A program made the position numbers and the translations under genes. Shown piece after piece: positions 13,401-27,600 of a DNA stretch of 64,000 nucleotides. This DNA comes from Kibdelosporangium persicum. Lineage in GTDB: Bacteria > Actinomycetota > Actinomycetes > Mycobacteriales > Pseudonocardiaceae. Positions within the stretch are counted from its first letter, which is position 1, and the number at the start of each line of letters is the position of its first letter. The notes below the pieces were generated by a model. It was not told the origin of the DNA. It worked only from the letters and a program-made list of their open reading frames with translations, and made no database searches. The stretch spans positions 1-64,000 of the forward strand of contig NZ_JAAATY010000028.1 of assembly GCF_013280595.1 (NCBI RefSeq), given 5' to 3'.

Positions 13401-16400
13401 GTGCTGACCGCTCCGGACGAGTCCGGCCGCCGTGGGGTTTCCCTCTACTCGCGCGCCGGCGACGCGGACTGGACGCGGCACGCTTCCGGCACGCTCGCTC
13501 CGTCCGCTCCCGCCGCGGACTTCGACCTGACCGAGTGGCCACCCCGAGGCGCCACCGCCATCCCGCTCGACGGCGTCTACGAGGAACTGGCCCGCAACGG
13601 CCTGGAGTACGGGCCGGTCTTCCGTGGCCTGCGCGCTGCCTGGAATCTCGGGGACGAGGTCTACGCCGAGGTCGAGCTGCCCCAGGGGACCGGCGCGGTG
13701 GGCGACACCCACAAGCAAGCGGCGAAGTTCGGCCTGCACCCGGCGTTGCTCGACGCGGGCCTGCACGCCATCGGCCTGATGACCGGCGAGGGCTCCGGCG
13801 CCCGGCTGCCGTTCGAGTGGCAGGACGTGGCCCTGCACGCCGTCGGCGCGACCGCGTTGCGGTTGCGGCTGTCGCCCGGCCGGTCGGGCGGCGTCACCCT
13901 GCGGGCCGCGGACGGCACAGGCACGCCAGTCGCCACCGTCGGTTCGTTGGTACTGCGGGAGATTTCGGCGGACCAGTTCACGGCAGCCGCGCCGTCCGGG
14001 CTGGATTCCCTGTTCCGGCTGGAGTGGACGCCAGTGCCCACGCCCGACGCGGACCAGGTCGAGTGGGCCTTCCACGACTCACTGAGTGACAGCGTGCCGC
14101 CGGTCGTCGTGCTTCCGGTGCGCGCCAACGACGCGTCCGTGATCGACAGCGCGCACAGCGCGACCCACCAGGCTCTCGCGGTGGTCCAGCGATGGATCGC
14201 CGACGAGCGGTTCGCCGACGTGAAACTGGTCGTCCTGACCCGTGATGCCGTCCACTGCGACCGGCCGGACCTGGCCGCGGCCGCGGTCTGGGGACTGGTG
14301 CGCGCGGCCCAGTCCGAGCAGCCAGGCCGGTTCGTGCTGGTTGACAGCGACTCCGGCGAGCTGACCCCTGCACAGCTCGCCGGAGCGCTGGCCACGGGCG
14401 AGGCGCAGCTGGCACTGCGTGGCGACGAGTTCGCCGTACCACGCCTGGCCACGGTGCCTGATCCGGACGAGCTGATCCCACCGGCCGAACCGGCCTGGTG
14501 GCTGACCATGACCTCCCGGGGCACGCTGGACAATCTGCGCCTCGAACCGTATCCGCCCGCGCTGGCACCGCTTGGCCCGCGAGAGGTCCGGATCGCCGTG
14601 GCCGCCACGGGCCTGAACTTCCGCGACGCGCTGAACGTGCTCGGCATGTTCGACCACGAACCGGGCCCGCTCGGCAACGAGGTGGCGGGCACCGTGCTCG
14701 AAGTCGGGTCCGAAGTGGACGATCTCGCCGTCGGGACGGCCGTGATGGGCGTCGCGGTCGGCAGCGCGGGCCCGATCGCCGTCACACCGCGCGGGATGGT
14801 GACGCGGATACCGGACGGCTGGTCGTACGAGACCGCCGCCGCGATCCCGGTGGTGTTCCTCACCGCCTACTACGGGCTCAAGGAACTGGCCGGGCTGTCG
14901 GCGGGCGAGTCGGTGCTCATCCACGCGGGCGCGGGTGGCGTCGGCATGGCCGCCACGCAGCTCGCCAAGTACTGGGGTGCCGAGGTCTACAGCACCGCCA
15001 GCCCCGGCAAGCAGCACATCCTGCGTGAGGCCGGGCTGGACGACGGCCACATCGCCAACTCCCGCACCCTGGACTTCGAACGGCACTTCATGGCGACCAG
15101 CGGCGGCCGTGGTGTGGACGTCGTGCTTGACGCGCTGGCCAACGACTTCGTCGACGCGTCGCTGCGGCTGATGCCGCGCGGCGGCCGGTTCCTCGAGATG
15201 GGCAAGATGGACATGCGCGACCCCGGCGAGGTCGCCGCCGCCCATCCCGGCGTGGCCTACCGCGCCTATGACCTGTTCGAGGCCGACGAGGACCTCTTCA
15301 CCCGGATGTGGGCGGAGCTGGTCGACCTGTTCGAGCGGGGCGTGCTCACGCCGCTGCCGGTCCGCGTCTGGGACGTGCGCCGCGCCCGGGAGGCGTTCCG
15401 CTTCCTCAGCCAGGCCAAGCACATCGGCAAGCTGGTGCTGTCCATTCCGGCCGGCCCCGAGCCGGACGGGACGGTGCTGATCACCGGTGGCACGGGTGGT
15501 CTCGGCGGCCTGCTGGCCAGGCATCTGGTCACCGAGCACGGCGTCCGGCACCTGGTGCTGACCAGTCGCAGCGGCCCGGCGGCGCCGGGTGCGGCGGACC
15601 TCGCCGCCGAGCTGACCGAACTGGGCGCCAAGGTCACCGTGGCCGCGTGCGACAGTGCCGACCGGGAGGCCGTGGCCGATCTGCTCGCCGCGATCCCGGC
15701 CGAGCACCCGCTGACCGGTGTCGTGCACTCGGCGGGCGTCCTGGACGACGGCCTGGTCGACGCGCTCACCCCGGAGCGCGTGGACCGCGTGTTCGCACCG
15801 AAGGTGGACGCCGCCTGGCATCTGCACGAGCTGACCCGGCACCTGCCGTTGCGCTGGTTCGTGTTGTTCTCCTCGGCCGCCGGTGTGCTGGGCAACGCCG
15901 GACAGGCCAACTACGCCGCCGCCAACGGTTTCCTGGACGGCCTGGCGGCCCTGCGCCGTGGCGAAGGGCTGGCCGCCCAGTCGATCGCCTGGGGCCTGTG
16001 GTCGGCGGGCATGCGTGGGCAGCTCGGCGAAGCGGGCGTGGAACGCATGCGCCGCAGTGGTTTCCCGCCGATCGCGGCCGACGAGGGCATGGCGATGTTC
16101 AGCCGCGCGGTCGACGTGGACCAGTCGCTTCTGGTCGGGCTGAAGCTCGACCGTGCCGCGGTGCGGGCCACGGCGGCGGACGCCCCGGTCTCGCCCTTGG
16201 TCCGCGGCCTGATCGGTGCGCCCGGCCGGGCCAGGGCCAAGGCCGCCACCACCGCGCAGCGCGGCGAACTGCACGCCAGCCTCGCCGGGCTCGGCCAGGC
16301 CGAGCAGGAGAAGCTGCTGCTGGACCTGGTCCGGCGCGAGGCCGCGTTGGTACTGGGCCGTTCCGGCGGCGACACCATCGAAGCGACCCGTGCGTTCAAC

Positions 16401-19400
16401 GAACTCGGGTTCGACTCGCTGACCTCGGTCGAACTGCGCAACCGCCTTGGTGCGGCCACCGGGCTGAGGCTGCCCGCGACCCTGGTCTTCGACCACCCGA
16501 CCCCGGCCGTGATGGCGGCGTTCCTGCGGACCGAGCTGCTCGGTGACATCGAGAACGTCGTGGCGGCGCCCGTGGCCGTGGTCGCCGGGGACGATCCGAT
16601 CGCCATCGTCGGCATGGCCTGCCGGTACCCCGGCGGCGTGAATTCACCGGACGAGCTGTGGGACCTGGTCGCCGAAGGCCGTGACGGCGTCGGCGCGTTC
16701 CCGGACAACCGCGACTGGGACCTGTCCACGCTGTTCCACGCCGACCCCGACCACCGTGGGACCACCTACGCGTCCGAGGGCGCGTTCCTGCACGGCGCGG
16801 GCGACTTCGACGCGGAGTTCTTCGGCATCTCGCCCCGCGAGGCGCTGGCGATGGACCCGCAGCAGCGGCAGGTGCTGGAGACGTCGTGGGAGGCACTGGA
16901 GCGCGCGGGGATCGACCCGGAGTCGTTGCGCGGCACCGCGACCGGCGTCTTCGCCGGTGCGCTGGCCAACGACTACATCTCACGGCTGCACGCCATTCCG
17001 GAGAACGTCGAGGGATTCCTGACCACCGCGTCCTTCGCCAGTGTGGTGTCGGGCCGGGTCTCGTACGCGCTCGGCCTGGAGGGGCCGTCGGTGTCGATCG
17101 ACACCGCGTGCTCGTCCTCGCTGGTGGCGGTGCACCTGGCGGCGCAGGCCCTGCGCTCGGGTGAGTGCACGCTGGCACTGGCGGGTGGCGTGAACGTGAT
17201 GGCCTCGCCGGCCATGTTCGTCGAGTTCGCCCGCCAGCGCGGGCTGGCCGCCGACGGCCGCTGCAAGTCCTTCGCCGCCGCCGCGGACGGCACCAACTGG
17301 GCCGAGGGCGTCGGAATGCTTGTGCTGGAACGGCTGTCCGACGCACAGCGCAACGGCCACCGGGTGCTCGCGGTGGTCAAGGGATCGGCGGTGAACCAGG
17401 ACGGCGCTTCGAACGGCCTGACCGCGCCGAACGGCCCGTCGCAGCAGCGGGTGATCCGCGCCGCGCTCGCCAACGCGGGCGTCGAACCGTCCACTGTGGA
17501 CGTCGTGGAGGCGCACGGCACCGGGACGCCGCTCGGCGACCCGATCGAGGCGCAGGCGTTGCTCGCCACCTACGGCCAGAACCGGGAACGCCCGCTGCTG
17601 CTGGGGTCGGTGAAGTCCAACATCGGCCACACCCAGGCCGCCGCGGGCGTCGCCGGGATCATCAAGATGGTCGAGGCCATGCGCCACAGCGCCGTGCCGC
17701 GCAGCCTGTACATCGACGAGCCGACCCCGCACGTCGACTGGTCGGCCGGCGCGATAGACCTGCTCACCGAGCAGGTGGCCTGGCCGGAGACGGACCGGCC
17801 GCGGCGCGCGGCGGTGTCGTCGTTCGGCATCAGCGGCACCAACGCGCACGTGGTCCTGGAGCAGGCACCGGAGGTGCCCGCCGGGCAACGGGGGACCGGC
17901 GGCCCTGCCGTGGTCCCGTGGGTCCTGTCCGGCCGTACCGAAGAAGCCGTGCGGGCCCAGGCTCAGCGGCTGCTGGATGCCGGCCTGGTCGATTCCGCCG
18001 ATTCCGCCGACGTGGCGTACTCGCTGGCCACCACCCGCACGGCCCACCCGTCGCGTGCCGTCGTGGTCGGCGACCGAGCGGTTCTGCGGGCCGGACTGAT
18101 CGCGCTGGCCGACGGCAGGTCCGTGCCCAACCTGGTGACCGGGCAGGCCCAGACCGGGCGGCTGGCGGTGCTGTTCACCGGCCAGGGATCGCAGCGGCTG
18201 GACATGGGCCGCGGGCTGTACGAGGCGTTCCCGGCCTTCGCGGCCGCGTACGACGAGGTGTGCGCCCTGCTGCCCGGCATCCATGACATCACCGACGCCG
18301 AGACGCTCGACCTGACCGGCAACGCCCAGCCCGCACTGTTCGCGCTGGAGGTCGCCCTCTTCCGGCTGCTGAGCTCCTGGGGAATCCACCCGGACTTCGT
18401 CACCGGGCACTCCATCGGCGAGCTGGTCGCGGCGCACGTCGCGGGTGTGCTGTCCCTCGAAGACGCCGCCGAGCTGGTCTCCGCGCGCGGACGGCTGATG
18501 CAGGCGTTGCCCACCGGTGGTGCGATGGTCGCGATCGAGGCGGGCGAGGAGGAGGTCCGGCCGCTGCTGTCCGACGAGGTCTCCCTCGCGGCGATCAACG
18601 GCCCGGCATCGGTCGTGGTGTCCGGCGCGGCGGCGCCGGCCCTTGGCCTGGCGGCGGAGTTCGAGGCGCGGGGGCGCAAGACCAAGCGCCTCGCCGTGTC
18701 GCACGCCTTCCACTCGGCCCTGATGGAGCCGATGCTGGCCGACTTCGCCGAAGTGGCCGCCCGGCTGACCTACCACGAGCCGTCGATCCCGGTCGTGTCC
18801 AACGTGACCGGCCGCATCGCCGAGAACCTGACGGACCCGGCCTACTGGGTGCGTCACGCCCGCGAGGCGGTCCGCTTCGCCGACGGCGTCCAGACGCTGA
18901 AGGACCAGGGCGTCACCACGTTCCTGGAGCTGGGTCCCGACGCGGTGCTGTCCGCGCTCGTCGACTCGGGGACTGCGGTCGCCGCGCTGCGCAAGGACCG
19001 CGACGAGGTCACCTCGCTGCTCACCGCGCTGGGCAGGCTGCACGCCACGGGCACGGCAGTGGACTGGGAGGCGTACTTCTCAGGCACCGGGGCGCGGGTC
19101 GTGGAATTGCCCACGTATCCCTTCCAGCACCAGCGTTACTGGCTACGTGACCCGGTCGTGGCCGGCGGGGGCGGCACTGTCGTGCACCCGGTCCTGTCGT
19201 CCGCCGTGACCTCCGCGGCGGAAGGCGGGGTGCTCTGCACCGGCGTCCTGCCCGCCGAGGTCTCCGACACGCTGCTGGTCGAACTGGCCATCCGCGGCGG
19301 TGACGAGGCCGGCTGCGGCACACTCGAGGAGTTCACGGTCGAAGCCCCGCTGGTGGGTGACCGGGAAGTGCAGGTCGTTGTCGGTGCCGAGGACGACGGC

Positions 19401-21596
19401 CGCCGCGCGGTCTCCGTCTTCACGAAGGCAGGCCATCAGTGGCAACGGCACGGCACCGGCTTTGTCTCCGACGCTCACGTCCCAGCGACCGTGCTGACCG
19501 AGTGGCCCGAGGGTGAGGCCGGGCTTCCGTGGCAGCACGGCGACGACTGGTTCGCCGAACTCACCGTGCCGGGCGCGCGGGAGGACACCGCGCAGCTGCT
19601 CGGCATCCATCCCGCTCTGCTGGACCCGGTTCTGGAGCAGCGAGGCTGGGTCGCGTCATGGCGACAGGTCGCTCTGCACGCTATCGGTGCCACCGCGGCG
19701 CGCGTGCGGCTGACCGCAGACGGCGAACTGCACGCCTACGACACCACTGGAGCGCCAGTGCTGACCGCGACGGTCAGCTTCGGTGAGCGGCCGGCAGTGC
19801 CGGGGGAGACCACCGGATCGCTGCACCGCCAGGTCTGGACCCGTGTCGCCCTCGGCACGGACGAGCTGGCCTGGGTGCCCCGCGAGAACGTGACCGACGA
19901 CGTTCCGGAAGCCGTCGTCCTGACCTTGCCCAAGCAGGACGACATGGACCGGGCTTCGGCCGCGCGGGAGGCGACCGTCACTGTTCTGGCGGAGATCCAG
20001 GCATGGCTCGCCGAGCCCGCCGGGTCACCGCACGCCAACGCGAAACTGGTCGTGCTCACCTCGGAGGCGATCAGCCTGTCCGACGACGTGTTCGTCGATC
20101 CGGCCGCCAGCGCGGTGTGGGGCCTGGTTCGTTCGGCCCAGTCCGAGCACCCCGGCCGGTTGGTGCTGGTCGACACGGACGGCGATACCACCGCGCTCGG
20201 CCGGGCGCTGGCCACCGGCGAGGACCAGATCGTGCTGCGCGACGGCGAAGCCCACGCACCCCGGCTCGCCACCGTGCCGGCCACCCCCGGGGAGGCGCTC
20301 GACCTCGCCCAAGGCGAGGTACTGGTCACCGGCGGCACCGGCGGACTCGGCGCGCTGCTGGCCCAGCATCTGGTCCGCGAGCACGGCGCCCGCCGGCTGG
20401 TGCTGACCAGCCGCAGTGGACTGGCCGCGCCTGGCGCCGCCGAGCTGACCGCCGCACTCACCGAACTGGGCGCGACCGTCCGGATCGTCGCCTGCGACGT
20501 CAGCGACCGCCGGGCGGTGGAGGACTTGCTCGCGGGCATCCCGAACCTGGCAGGAGTCGTGCACGCGGCAGGCGTGCTCGACGACGGCGTCATCGAGGCC
20601 CTTACGCCTGAGCGGGTCGACACCGTGTTCGGTCCGAAGGTCCGTGCGGCATGGAACCTGCACGAGTTGACCTTGCACGCGCGACCGGGCCTGTTCGTGT
20701 TGTTCTCCTCCGCCGCGGGTGTGCTCGGTAACGCGGGCCAGGGCAACTACGCCGCCGCGAACGCGTTCCTCGACGGGCTCGCCGCGCACCGCCGTGCGTT
20801 CGGTCTGCCTGCCACGTCCCTCGCGTGGGGCCGTTGGGCGGACGGCATGGGCGGCGCGATCGACGACGCGGCGGGACAGCGCTTGAGCCGCACCGGTTTC
20901 CTGGCGTTCACCGCGGAGGAAGGCCTGGCACTGTTCGACGCCGCGGTGTCCGCCGACGAGGCCACGCTGGTTCCGGTGAAACTGGACTCGACGGCGTTGG
21001 GCGCGGTGGCGGCCGCGGGTGTGTTGCCGCCGATGCTGCGTGGCCTGGTCAAGGTGCCGCGCCGCCGGGTCGTGGCCCACGACGCCGAGGCGTTGCGGCG
21101 CAGGCTGGCCGGGCTGGCCGGGCCGGAGCAGGAGCACGAACTGCTCGACCTGGTGCGTGGCCAGGCGGCGTTGGTGCTCGGCCACACCAGCCCGACGGCG
21201 ATCCAGCCGGGCCGCGGTTTCCTGGATCTCGGCTTCGACTCGCTGACCGCGGTCGAGTTCCGCACCGCACTCGCCGCCGCGACCGGGCTGGCGCTGCCGT
21301 CGACCGTGGTGTTCGACTACCCGGCCCCGGACGCGCTGGCCAAGTACCTGCAGACCGAACTCGCGCCGCGGGCCGGTGCCGCGGGGACCGCGCTGACCGA
21401 ACAGATCACCAGGCTGGAAGCCATGCTCGCGGCCACCGACCCCGGTGCCGCCGACCTGGACGACATCGACCGGCACCTGCGGCGCCTGGTGTCCGGCTGG
21501 ACGGCCAAGCGCCCGGCCCAGCCGGAAGCCGACCTCGACGCCGCCACCCCGGACGACATCCTCGCGCTGATCGACACCGAGTTCGGCTCGCGCTGA
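10404..21596 (+). CDS. Type I modular polyketide synthase, two modules (KS-AT-DH-ER-KR-ACP, KS-AT-dh-KR-ACP)
   Basis: Start ATG follows a good AAGGAGG. Residues 1-33 form an N-terminal coiled-coil docking segment (class 1 type), which fits acceptance of the chain from the preceding PKS. First module: KS (36-460, complete Cys-His-His set), AT (550-895), DH (915-1190, His motif and Asp present), ER (1378-1680, HAGAGGVG), KR (1690-1880, LDD, B-type), ACP (1965-2045). Its AT is odd: the active site reads AHSAGE and the specificity motif HASH (residues 745-748, bases 12636-12647), neither malonyl HAFH nor methylmalonyl YASH. It is a candidate for an unusual extender. Second module: KS (2060-2490, intact), AT (2585-2910, GHSIGE/HAFH, malonyl), degenerate DH (2925-3130) lacking the catalytic His segment, KR (3300-3490, LDD, B-type), ACP (3575-3655), then a C-terminal docking region. 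Predicted outcome: a fully reduced, possibly substituted unit, then a beta-hydroxy unit. Confidence 0.95.
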   Translation: MTTDHDRTLDYLKRLTTELRDTRRRLRAAEESGSEPLAVIGMACRFPGGVSSPEELWQLVAEGGDGVSGFPVNRGWDLASLYHPDPDHRGTSYTDSGGFLHRADEFDAEFFGISPREALAMDPQQRLLLEVGWETFERAGIDVTTLKGSDTGVFAGVMYANYTAALGSVPEEIEGFLSTGTSDSVLSGRVAYTLGLEGPAVSLDTACSSSLVAIHLAGHALRTGECSLALAGGVTVMSTADTFVEFSRQRGLAKDGRCKSFAASADGTGWAEGVGMLLLERLSDAQRNGHRVLAVVRGSAVNQDGASNGLTAPNGPSQQRVIRAALANARLSTSDVDMIEAHGTGTQLGDPIEAQALLATYGQDRTEPVYLGSFKSNVGHTQAAAGVGGVIKAIQAMRHGVMPRTLHVDEPSPHIDWEAGAVELLTEQRPWPEVRRPRRAAVSSFGISGTNAHVILEQAPEQEPVDADRTPPAVLPWVLSAKNETALRAQASRVLAAMDELDPLDLAWSLATTRSPLERRAAVVGSTRDDVVAGLTALAAGEPAVNVVEGTPLLGRTAFLFPGIGSQRCGMGRELYEAFPAYAEAFDTVVAALDEHLDRPLAGVVFGDDQELLDRMTYAQPAMFAVQTALFRLLESWGVRPDFMVAHSAGELTAAHVAGVWTLADAARMVAARGRLMEAQPAGGAMVSVQATEDEVRAELTDGVEIGAINGPDSVVLSGHEDAVLAVAEKFAARGHKIKRLRITHASHSARMDGMLAEFGEIAESVAYGTAAIPVVSNVTGKLAGPDEVTTPGYWPRHVRQPVRFADGITWLRSEGVSRFVELGPDSVLAGMAANMLPAEGVLSVPMLRRDRDEPTTAMRALASLHTHGARVDWTAFYAGTGARTVDLPTYPFQWESYWLYPSGAAGDPAGLGLADADHPLLGASVTLADGAGLVFTGRVSPAAHPWLTDHAVAGTVLLPGTALVELALRAGDDAGCAHLEELTLHEPMFLTDALDIQVVLTAPDESGRRGVSLYSRAGDADWTRHASGTLAPSAPAADFDLTEWPPRGATAIPLDGVYEELARNGLEYGPVFRGLRAAWNLGDEVYAEVELPQGTGAVGDTHKQAAKFGLHPALLDAGLHAIGLMTGEGSGARLPFEWQDVALHAVGATALRLRLSPGRSGGVTLRAADGTGTPVATVGSLVLREISADQFTAAAPSGLDSLFRLEWTPVPTPDADQVEWAFHDSLSDSVPPVVVLPVRANDASVIDSAHSATHQALAVVQRWIADERFADVKLVVLTRDAVHCDRPDLAAAAVWGLVRAAQSEQPGRFVLVDSDSGELTPAQLAGALATGEAQLALRGDEFAVPRLATVPDPDELIPPAEPAWWLTMTSRGTLDNLRLEPYPPALAPLGPREVRIAVAATGLNFRDALNVLGMFDHEPGPLGNEVAGTVLEVGSEVDDLAVGTAVMGVAVGSAGPIAVTPRGMVTRIPDGWSYETAAAIPVVFLTAYYGLKELAGLSAGESVLIHAGAGGVGMAATQLAKYWGAEVYSTASPGKQHILREAGLDDGHIANSRTLDFERHFMATSGGRGVDVVLDALANDFVDASLRLMPRGGRFLEMGKMDMRDPGEVAAAHPGVAYRAYDLFEADEDLFTRMWAELVDLFERGVLTPLPVRVWDVRRAREAFRFLSQAKHIGKLVLSIPAGPEPDGTVLITGGTGGLGGLLARHLVTEHGVRHLVLTSRSGPAAPGAADLAAELTELGAKVTVAACDSADREAVADLLAAIPAEHPLTGVVHSAGVLDDGLVDALTPERVDRVFAPKVDAAWHLHELTRHLPLRWFVLFSSAAGVLGNAGQANYAAANGFLDGLAALRRGEGLAAQSIAWGLWSAGMRGQLGEAGVERMRRSGFPPIAADEGMAMFSRAVDVDQSLLVGLKLDRAAVRATAADAPVSPLVRGLIGAPGRARAKAATTAQRGELHASLAGLGQAEQEKLLLDLVRREAALVLGRSGGDTIEATRAFNELGFDSLTSVELRNRLGAATGLRLPATLVFDHPTPAVMAAFLRTELLGDIENVVAAPVAVVAGDDPIAIVGMACRYPGGVNSPDELWDLVAEGRDGVGAFPDNRDWDLSTLFHADPDHRGTTYASEGAFLHGAGDFDAEFFGISPREALAMDPQQRQVLETSWEALERAGIDPESLRGTATGVFAGALANDYISRLHAIPENVEGFLTTASFASVVSGRVSYALGLEGPSVSIDTACSSSLVAVHLAAQALRSGECTLALAGGVNVMASPAMFVEFARQRGLAADGRCKSFAAAADGTNWAEGVGMLVLERLSDAQRNGHRVLAVVKGSAVNQDGASNGLTAPNGPSQQRVIRAALANAGVEPSTVDVVEAHGTGTPLGDPIEAQALLATYGQNRERPLLLGSVKSNIGHTQAAAGVAGIIKMVEAMRHSAVPRSLYIDEPTPHVDWSAGAIDLLTEQVAWPETDRPRRAAVSSFGISGTNAHVVLEQAPEVPAGQRGTGGPAVVPWVLSGRTEEAVRAQAQRLLDAGLVDSADSADVAYSLATTRTAHPSRAVVVGDRAVLRAGLIALADGRSVPNLVTGQAQTGRLAVLFTGQGSQRLDMGRGLYEAFPAFAAAYDEVCALLPGIHDITDAETLDLTGNAQPALFALEVALFRLLSSWGIHPDFVTGHSIGELVAAHVAGVLSLEDAAELVSARGRLMQALPTGGAMVAIEAGEEEVRPLLSDEVSLAAINGPASVVVSGAAAPALGLAAEFEARGRKTKRLAVSHAFHSALMEPMLADFAEVAARLTYHEPSIPVVSNVTGRIAENLTDPAYWVRHAREAVRFADGVQTLKDQGVTTFLELGPDAVLSALVDSGTAVAALRKDRDEVTSLLTALGRLHATGTAVDWEAYFSGTGARVVELPTYPFQHQRYWLRDPVVAGGGGTVVHPVLSSAVTSAAEGGVLCTGVLPAEVSDTLLVELAIRGGDEAGCGTLEEFTVEAPLVGDREVQVVVGAEDDGRRAVSVFTKAGHQWQRHGTGFVSDAHVPATVLTEWPEGEAGLPWQHGDDWFAELTVPGAREDTAQLLGIHPALLDPVLEQRGWVASWRQVALHAIGATAARVRLTADGELHAYDTTGAPVLTATVSFGERPAVPGETTGSLHRQVWTRVALGTDELAWVPRENVTDDVPEAVVLTLPKQDDMDRASAAREATVTVLAEIQAWLAEPAGSPHANAKLVVLTSEAISLSDDVFVDPAASAVWGLVRSAQSEHPGRLVLVDTDGDTTALGRALATGEDQIVLRDGEAHAPRLATVPATPGEALDLAQGEVLVTGGTGGLGALLAQHLVREHGARRLVLTSRSGLAAPGAAELTAALTELGATVRIVACDVSDRRAVEDLLAGIPNLAGVVHAAGVLDDGVIEALTPERVDTVFGPKVRAAWNLHELTLHARPGLFVLFSSAAGVLGNAGQGNYAAANAFLDGLAAHRRAFGLPATSLAWGRWADGMGGAIDDAAGQRLSRTGFLAFTAEEGLALFDAAVSADEATLVPVKLDSTALGAVAAAGVLPPMLRGLVKVPRRRVVAHDAEALRRRLAGLAGPEQEHELLDLVRGQAALVLGHTSPTAIQPGRGFLDLGFDSLTAVEFRTALAAATGLALPSTVVFDYPAPDALAKYLQTELAPRAGAAGTALTEQITRLEAMLAATDPGAADLDDIDRHLRRLVSGWTAKRPAQPEADLDAATPDDILALIDTEFGSR

Positions 21597-21630
21597 GCAG
21601 CCCCGAAGCCGTCATAGGAGCCAGAAACCG

Positions 21631-24600
21631 ATGCCAACGGAAGAGCAGTACGTCGACTACCTCAAGCGAATGGCGGCCGACCTGCGGGAGAGCCGTCGGC
21701 AGCTGCGGCAGGCCGAGGAACTCCAGACCGCGCCGATCGCGATCGTCGCGATGAGCTGCCGGTTCCCCGGCGGGGTCCGCTCACCCGGGCAACTGTGGGA
21801 TCTCGTCGCCAACGGCGTCGACGCGATCTCACCGTTCCCCACCGACCGGGGCTGGGACATCGACGGGCTGTACGACAGCGATCCGGAGCGGTCCGGCACC
21901 AGCTACGTGCGGGCAGGCGGCTTCCTGCACGATGCCGCCGACTTCGACGCCGAACTGTTCGGCATCTCGCCCAGGGAGGCCGAGGCGACCGACCCGCAGC
22001 AGCGGCTGCTGCTGGAGACCGCGTGGGAAGCCGTGGAACGCGCCGGGATCGATCCGTCCTCGTTGAAGGGCAGCGCGACCGGGGTGTTCGCCGGTGTCGG
22101 CTACACCGACTACGCCTCACGGCTGACCGCGCCGCCCGAGGAGTACGAGGGCTATCTGGGGACCGGTACGTCGGGCAGCGTGGCCTCCGGCCGGATCTCC
22201 TACGTGCTGGGCCTGGAGGGACCGTCGGTGTCGATCGACACCGCGTGCTCGTCGTCGTTGGTGGCAGTGCATCTGGCCATGCACTCGCTCCGGACGGGGG
22301 AGTCCACCCTGGCCTTGGCGGGTGGTGTGACGGTGATGTCGACCGCGGCGCCGTTCGTCGAGTTCTCCCGTCAGCGCGGACTGGCCCCGGACGGCCGCTG
22401 CAAGCCGTTCGCCGCCGCCGCGGACGGCACGAACTGGGCCGAGGGCGTCGGTGTGCTTGTGCTGGAGCGGCTGTCGGACGCTCAGCGCAACGGTCATCCC
22501 GTGCTCGCCGTGGTTCGCGGCAGCGCGGTCAACTCCGATGGCGCGTCCAGCGGACTGACCGCGCCGAACGGCCCGTCGCAGCAACGGGTGATCCGTGCCG
22601 CGCTCGCCGACGCCCGGCTGTCCACATCGGACATAGACGTGGTCGAGGCGCACGGCACCGGGACCAGGCTCGGCGACCCGATCGAGGCACAGGCGCTGCT
22701 GGGCACGTACGGCCGGGACCGCACGCAGCCGTTGTGGCTCGGCTCGGTCAAGTCCAACATCGGGCACACCCAGTCGGCCGCGGGTGTCGCCGGGATCATC
22801 AAGATGGTCGAGGCCATGCGGCACGGGGTGCTTCCGGCCAGCCTGCACGTCGACCGGCCGACCCCGCACGTCGACTGGTCGATGGGCGCGGTGTCGCTGC
22901 TGGCCGAACAACAACCGTGGCCGGAGGTGCAACGGCCGCGCCGCGCGGCGGTGTCGTCGTTCGGCATCAGCGGTACTAACGCGCACATCATCCTGGAGCA
23001 GGCCCCCGAGGCTGCCCTGCCGTCACGTGACGTGGTCGCGCCACCGGTCGTGCCGTACGTGCTGTCCGGAGCGTCACCGGCCGCGGTCCGGGCTCAGGCG
23101 GCCTCGCTGCTGCCCAGTGTGGACGAACCCGGCGGTGAGCCGGTGGACCTCGCGCTGTCGCTGTCCACCACCCGTGCCGCGCTGGAACACCGAGCGGTCG
23201 TCGTCGGTGCCGATCGCGACGAGCTGGCCGCAGGGCTACGAGCCGTCGCCGACGGCGATGCCGGCGCGATCACCGGAGTCGCCACCGCGGGACGCCTGGC
23301 CGTCCTGTTCACCGGCCAGGGTGCGCAGCGGATCGGCATGGGCCGTGAGCTGTACGAGGCCTTCCCGGTCTTCGCCACGGCGCTCGACGAGGTCTGCGCG
23401 CACCTGCCAGGCGTGCGCGAGGTCATGTTCGGCGATGACACTGAGCGGTTGAACCGCACGGAGTTCGCTCAGCCCGCGCTGTTCGCGATCGAGGTGGCAC
23501 TGTTCCGCCTGGTCACCTCGTGGGGTGTGGCTCCTGACTTCCTTGCCGGCCACTCGATCGGTGAGCTGGCCGCCGCGCACGTCGCCGGGGTGCTGTCGCT
23601 CGCCGACGCGGCCAAGCTGGTGCAGGCCCGTGGCCGTCTGATGCAGGCGCTGCCCGCGGGTGGCGCCATGGTCGCCGTCGAGGCGACCGAGGAGGAGATC
23701 CGCCCGCACCTGACCGACGACGTCTGCCTGGCCGCGGTCAACGGCCCGCGTGCCGTCGTCATCTCCGGTGCCGAGGCCGCCACCCTCGCGGTGGCCGGGC
23801 GGTTCGCCGACCGCCGGACCACTCGGCTGAAGGTGTCGCATGCCTTCCACTCCAGCCTGATGGACCCGATGCTGGCCGACTTCGCCGAGGTCGCCCGTGG
23901 CCTGGTGTACGCCGAGCCCACGATCCCCGTGGTCTCCACGCTGACCGGTGACCTCGCCGACCGGCTGACCGATCCGCGGTACTGGGTCGAGCACGTCCGC
24001 GAGGCCGTCCGATTCGCCGATGCCGTCCAGACTCTGCACGGGCGCGGCGTGACCGCGTTCCTTGAGGTTGGCCCGGACGCCGTGCTCACCGCGATGGGCC
24101 GGTCCACGCGCCCGGACGAGACCGTGTTCGCCGCCGCCCAGCGCAAGGACCGCGACGAGGTCCACACCCTTGTCAGCGCACTGGGAATGCTGCATTCCCA
24201 CGGCATCCGCGTCGACTGGACCGCCTATCTCGACGGCAGCGGTGCGCGTGTTGTCCCCCTCCCGACATACCCGTTCCAGCGTCGGCGCTACTGGCTGGAG
24301 GATTCCGGCGCCGGGGAAGCGGTCACCGGTACCGAGGACGCCCGGTTCTGGACCGTCGTGGCGAAGGGTGACGTCGACGAGCTCGCCGCGGAGCTGGACC
24401 TGCCTGGTGCGCAGGCGCCGCTCGGCGAGGTTCTGCCCGCGCTCGCCCGCTGGCGCCGGGCCCGCGCGGTCGAGTCCGAAGTGGACGATCTGGCCTATCA
24501 CATTCGGTGGAAGCCTTTCACCCCCACGGCCCGTACGGCCACCGGTCGCTGGTTGGTGGTGTCCTCCGCCACGGCGAACGACTGGACCGAGGCCGCTGCG

Positions 24601-27600
24601 GCGGCGTTGTCCGGCGCTGAGGTGGAGCGGGTGGTGCTCGACGCGCCTGACCACGCGTATGTGGCCGCCGCGCTGGACGGTCTCGCCCCGGTCGACGGCG
24701 TGCTGTCGTTGGTCGCCTTGGACGAGACCGAGACCGATGGCTTGTCGTTCGGTGCCGAAGCGACCATGTCGTTGGTGCGGGTACTGGCCGAGCTGGATCT
24801 TGGCGGTCTACTGTGGACGGTCACGCGGCGGGCCGTGGCCACCGGCCCGCACGAGGCGCCCGCCTCCGCACCCCAGGCCCAGATCTGGGGTTTCGGCCGG
24901 GCCGCGGCGCTGGAGCACGCCCGGCTGTGGGGTGGTCTGGTCGACGTCCCGGCCGAGCCGTCCGACCGGGTGCGCGGGCTGCTGCGCGACGTGATCACCG
25001 GTGACCTGGGCGAGGACCAGGTCGCGCTGCGGTCCGCGGGCGCGTTCGGCCGCCGCCTGGTGCACGCCGAGCCCGTCGAACCGAAACGCACCTGGAAGCC
25101 ACGCGGCACGGTGCTGGTCACCGGCGGCACCGGCGGCCTGGGCGGCGTCCTCGCGCAATGGCTGATCGGCTCGGGTGCCGAGCACGTCGTGCTGATCTCC
25201 CGGCAAGGCGACGACGCACCCGGCGCCGCCGCCCTGCGTGCGGAGCTGGGCGACAGGGTGACCATCACCGCCTGCGACGTCGGCGACCGTGCCGCCCTCA
25301 AGGCCGTGGTCGACAGCGTCCGCGCCGACCTCCGCGCGGTGTTCCACGTCGCCGGTGTGCTCGACATCGGCCAGATCACGGCCCTGGACCGCGACCGCTA
25401 CGCCGACGTGCTGCGCTCGAAGGTCGCGGGCACGCGGAACCTCGAAGAGCTCACCGAAGGCCTCGATCTGGACGCCTTCGTGCTGTACTCCTCGATCGCC
25501 GCGTCCATCGGCAACAGCCTGCAGAGCGCGTACGGCGCGGCCAACGCCTACCTGGAGGCCGTCGCCCAGCAGCGCCGGTTCCGTGGCCTGGCGGGCACGT
25601 CGGTCGCGTGGGGCCGCTGGGGCCGGGTCGGCATGAGCGTCCACGAGGAGATCGGCCAGGTCCTCGAAGACCTCGGCGTGCCGGCCATCGACCCGGAACT
25701 GGGCATGGCGGCGTTGCAGCGGGTGCTGGACCGTGACGAGACAGCGGTGACCGTGGCGGCACTGAACTGGCCGAAGTTCGCGCCGCCGTTCCGCGCGCTG
25801 CGACCGCACCTGCTGGTGGACGACCTTCCCGAGGTCGTCGCGATGGCCGAGGCCGAAGCCCGCCTGGCCGAGGAGGGCGCCGAGGCCGCCGAAGCCTGGC
25901 GGGCCCGGCTCGCCGGAATGCCCGCGGCCGAACGGGAGCGTGTGCTGCTCGACGTGGTGATCACCCACACCTCAGCCGTGCTGGGCCATGACGGCGACGG
26001 CGTGGGGCCGCAGCAGCTGTTCACCAAACTGGGCATCGACTCGCTCACCGCTGTCGAGTTGCGTGGCCGGGTCAACGCCGAGACCGGCTTGGCATTGCCG
26101 CCGACCGTCGTGTTCGACCATCCGAGCCCGGCCGCCCTCGCCGCGCACCTGCTCGCCGAACTCGGCCCACGGGCCGGTCAGGCGCTGACGGGCCCCGCGC
26201 GCACGGAGACCCAGCGGGGGCAGGAGATCGCCGTGGTCGGCATGGCGTGCCGGTTCGCCGGCGGCAGCGACACCCCGGAGCGGTTCTGGCAGCACCTCGT
26301 CGAGGGCAAGGACCTCATCCGGGAAGTCCCGCCGGAGCGCTGGGACGCGGCCGACTACTACGACCCCGACCGCACCGCACCCGGCAAGGCCTACACCCAG
26401 CAAGGCGGGTTCGTCTCGGACATCATCGACTGGGACGCGGCGTTCTTCGGACTGGCCCCGCAGGAGGCGCGCCGGCTCGACCCGAGCTTCCGGCTGCTCA
26501 TGGAGCTGGTCTGGGAAGCGCTGGAGGACGCGTCGCTCACCGCCGAGCAACTACGGGGCAGCCGCACCGGCGTGTTCGCCGGGCTGATCGACACCATGCA
26601 GTACACGACGGTCCAGTTGCGGGCCGACGGTGACGGCGCCTCCAACGACCCGTACTTCACCCTGGGCAGTTCGCTGTCCGCCGCCGCCGGGCGGATCGCG
26701 CACCAGCTCGACCTGAACGGGCCCTGCCTGACCGTGGACACCGCCTGCTCGTCCGCGCTCAGCGCCATGCACCTGGCCGTGCAGAGCCTGCGCCGGGGCG
26801 AGTGCGACATCGCGATCGTCGGTGCCACGTCGGCGATGACCAGTCCGGAGGTGTTCGTCCAGTCCTGCAAGATGAGCATGCTCGCCGCGGACGGCCGCAC
26901 CAAGACCTTCGACGAGTCCGCCGACGGCTACGTGATCGGCGAAGGCGGCGGCGCGGTCATCCTGCGCCGCGCGCAGGACGTCGGCCCGGCCCAGCGGGCC
27001 CGCGCGGTGATCCGCGGCACCGCGACCAACCAGGACGGCCGCAGCAACGGTCTCACCGCGCCCAACCGGACCGCGCAGACCGCGGTCATCCGTGCCGCAC
27101 TGGCCGATGCGGGCCTGCGAACGGACCAGGTCGGCTACGTGGAGGCGCACGGCTCGGGCACGCCGCTCGGCGACGCCATCGAGTTCACCGCGTTGCAGGA
27201 CGTCTTCAGCGACCGCGCCGCGCCGGAACCGCTGCTCGTGGGCGCGGTCAAGACCAACGTGGGGCACACCCAGGCCGCGGCCGGGATGGCCGGCTTGATC
27301 AAGACCGTGCTGGCGCTGGAAAACGGCCGGCTGCCGGGCAACCTGCACATGACCAACCCGAATTCGGTGGTCACAGTGGACGGTCCGGTCCGGCCGGTGG
27401 AGGCCGTGCGGCCGTTCCCGGCGGACGCCGACGGCGTGCTGCGTGCGGGCGTCAGCTCGTTCGGCTGGTCCGGCTCCAATGTCCACTTTGTCCTGGAACA
27501 GGCACCCGGGGCCACGGTTTCCCGCCCTGGCCCCGAATGGCAGCTGCTCACGTTGTCCGGGCACAACGACTCGGCGTTGCGGGCCAACGCCGCCGCGCTG

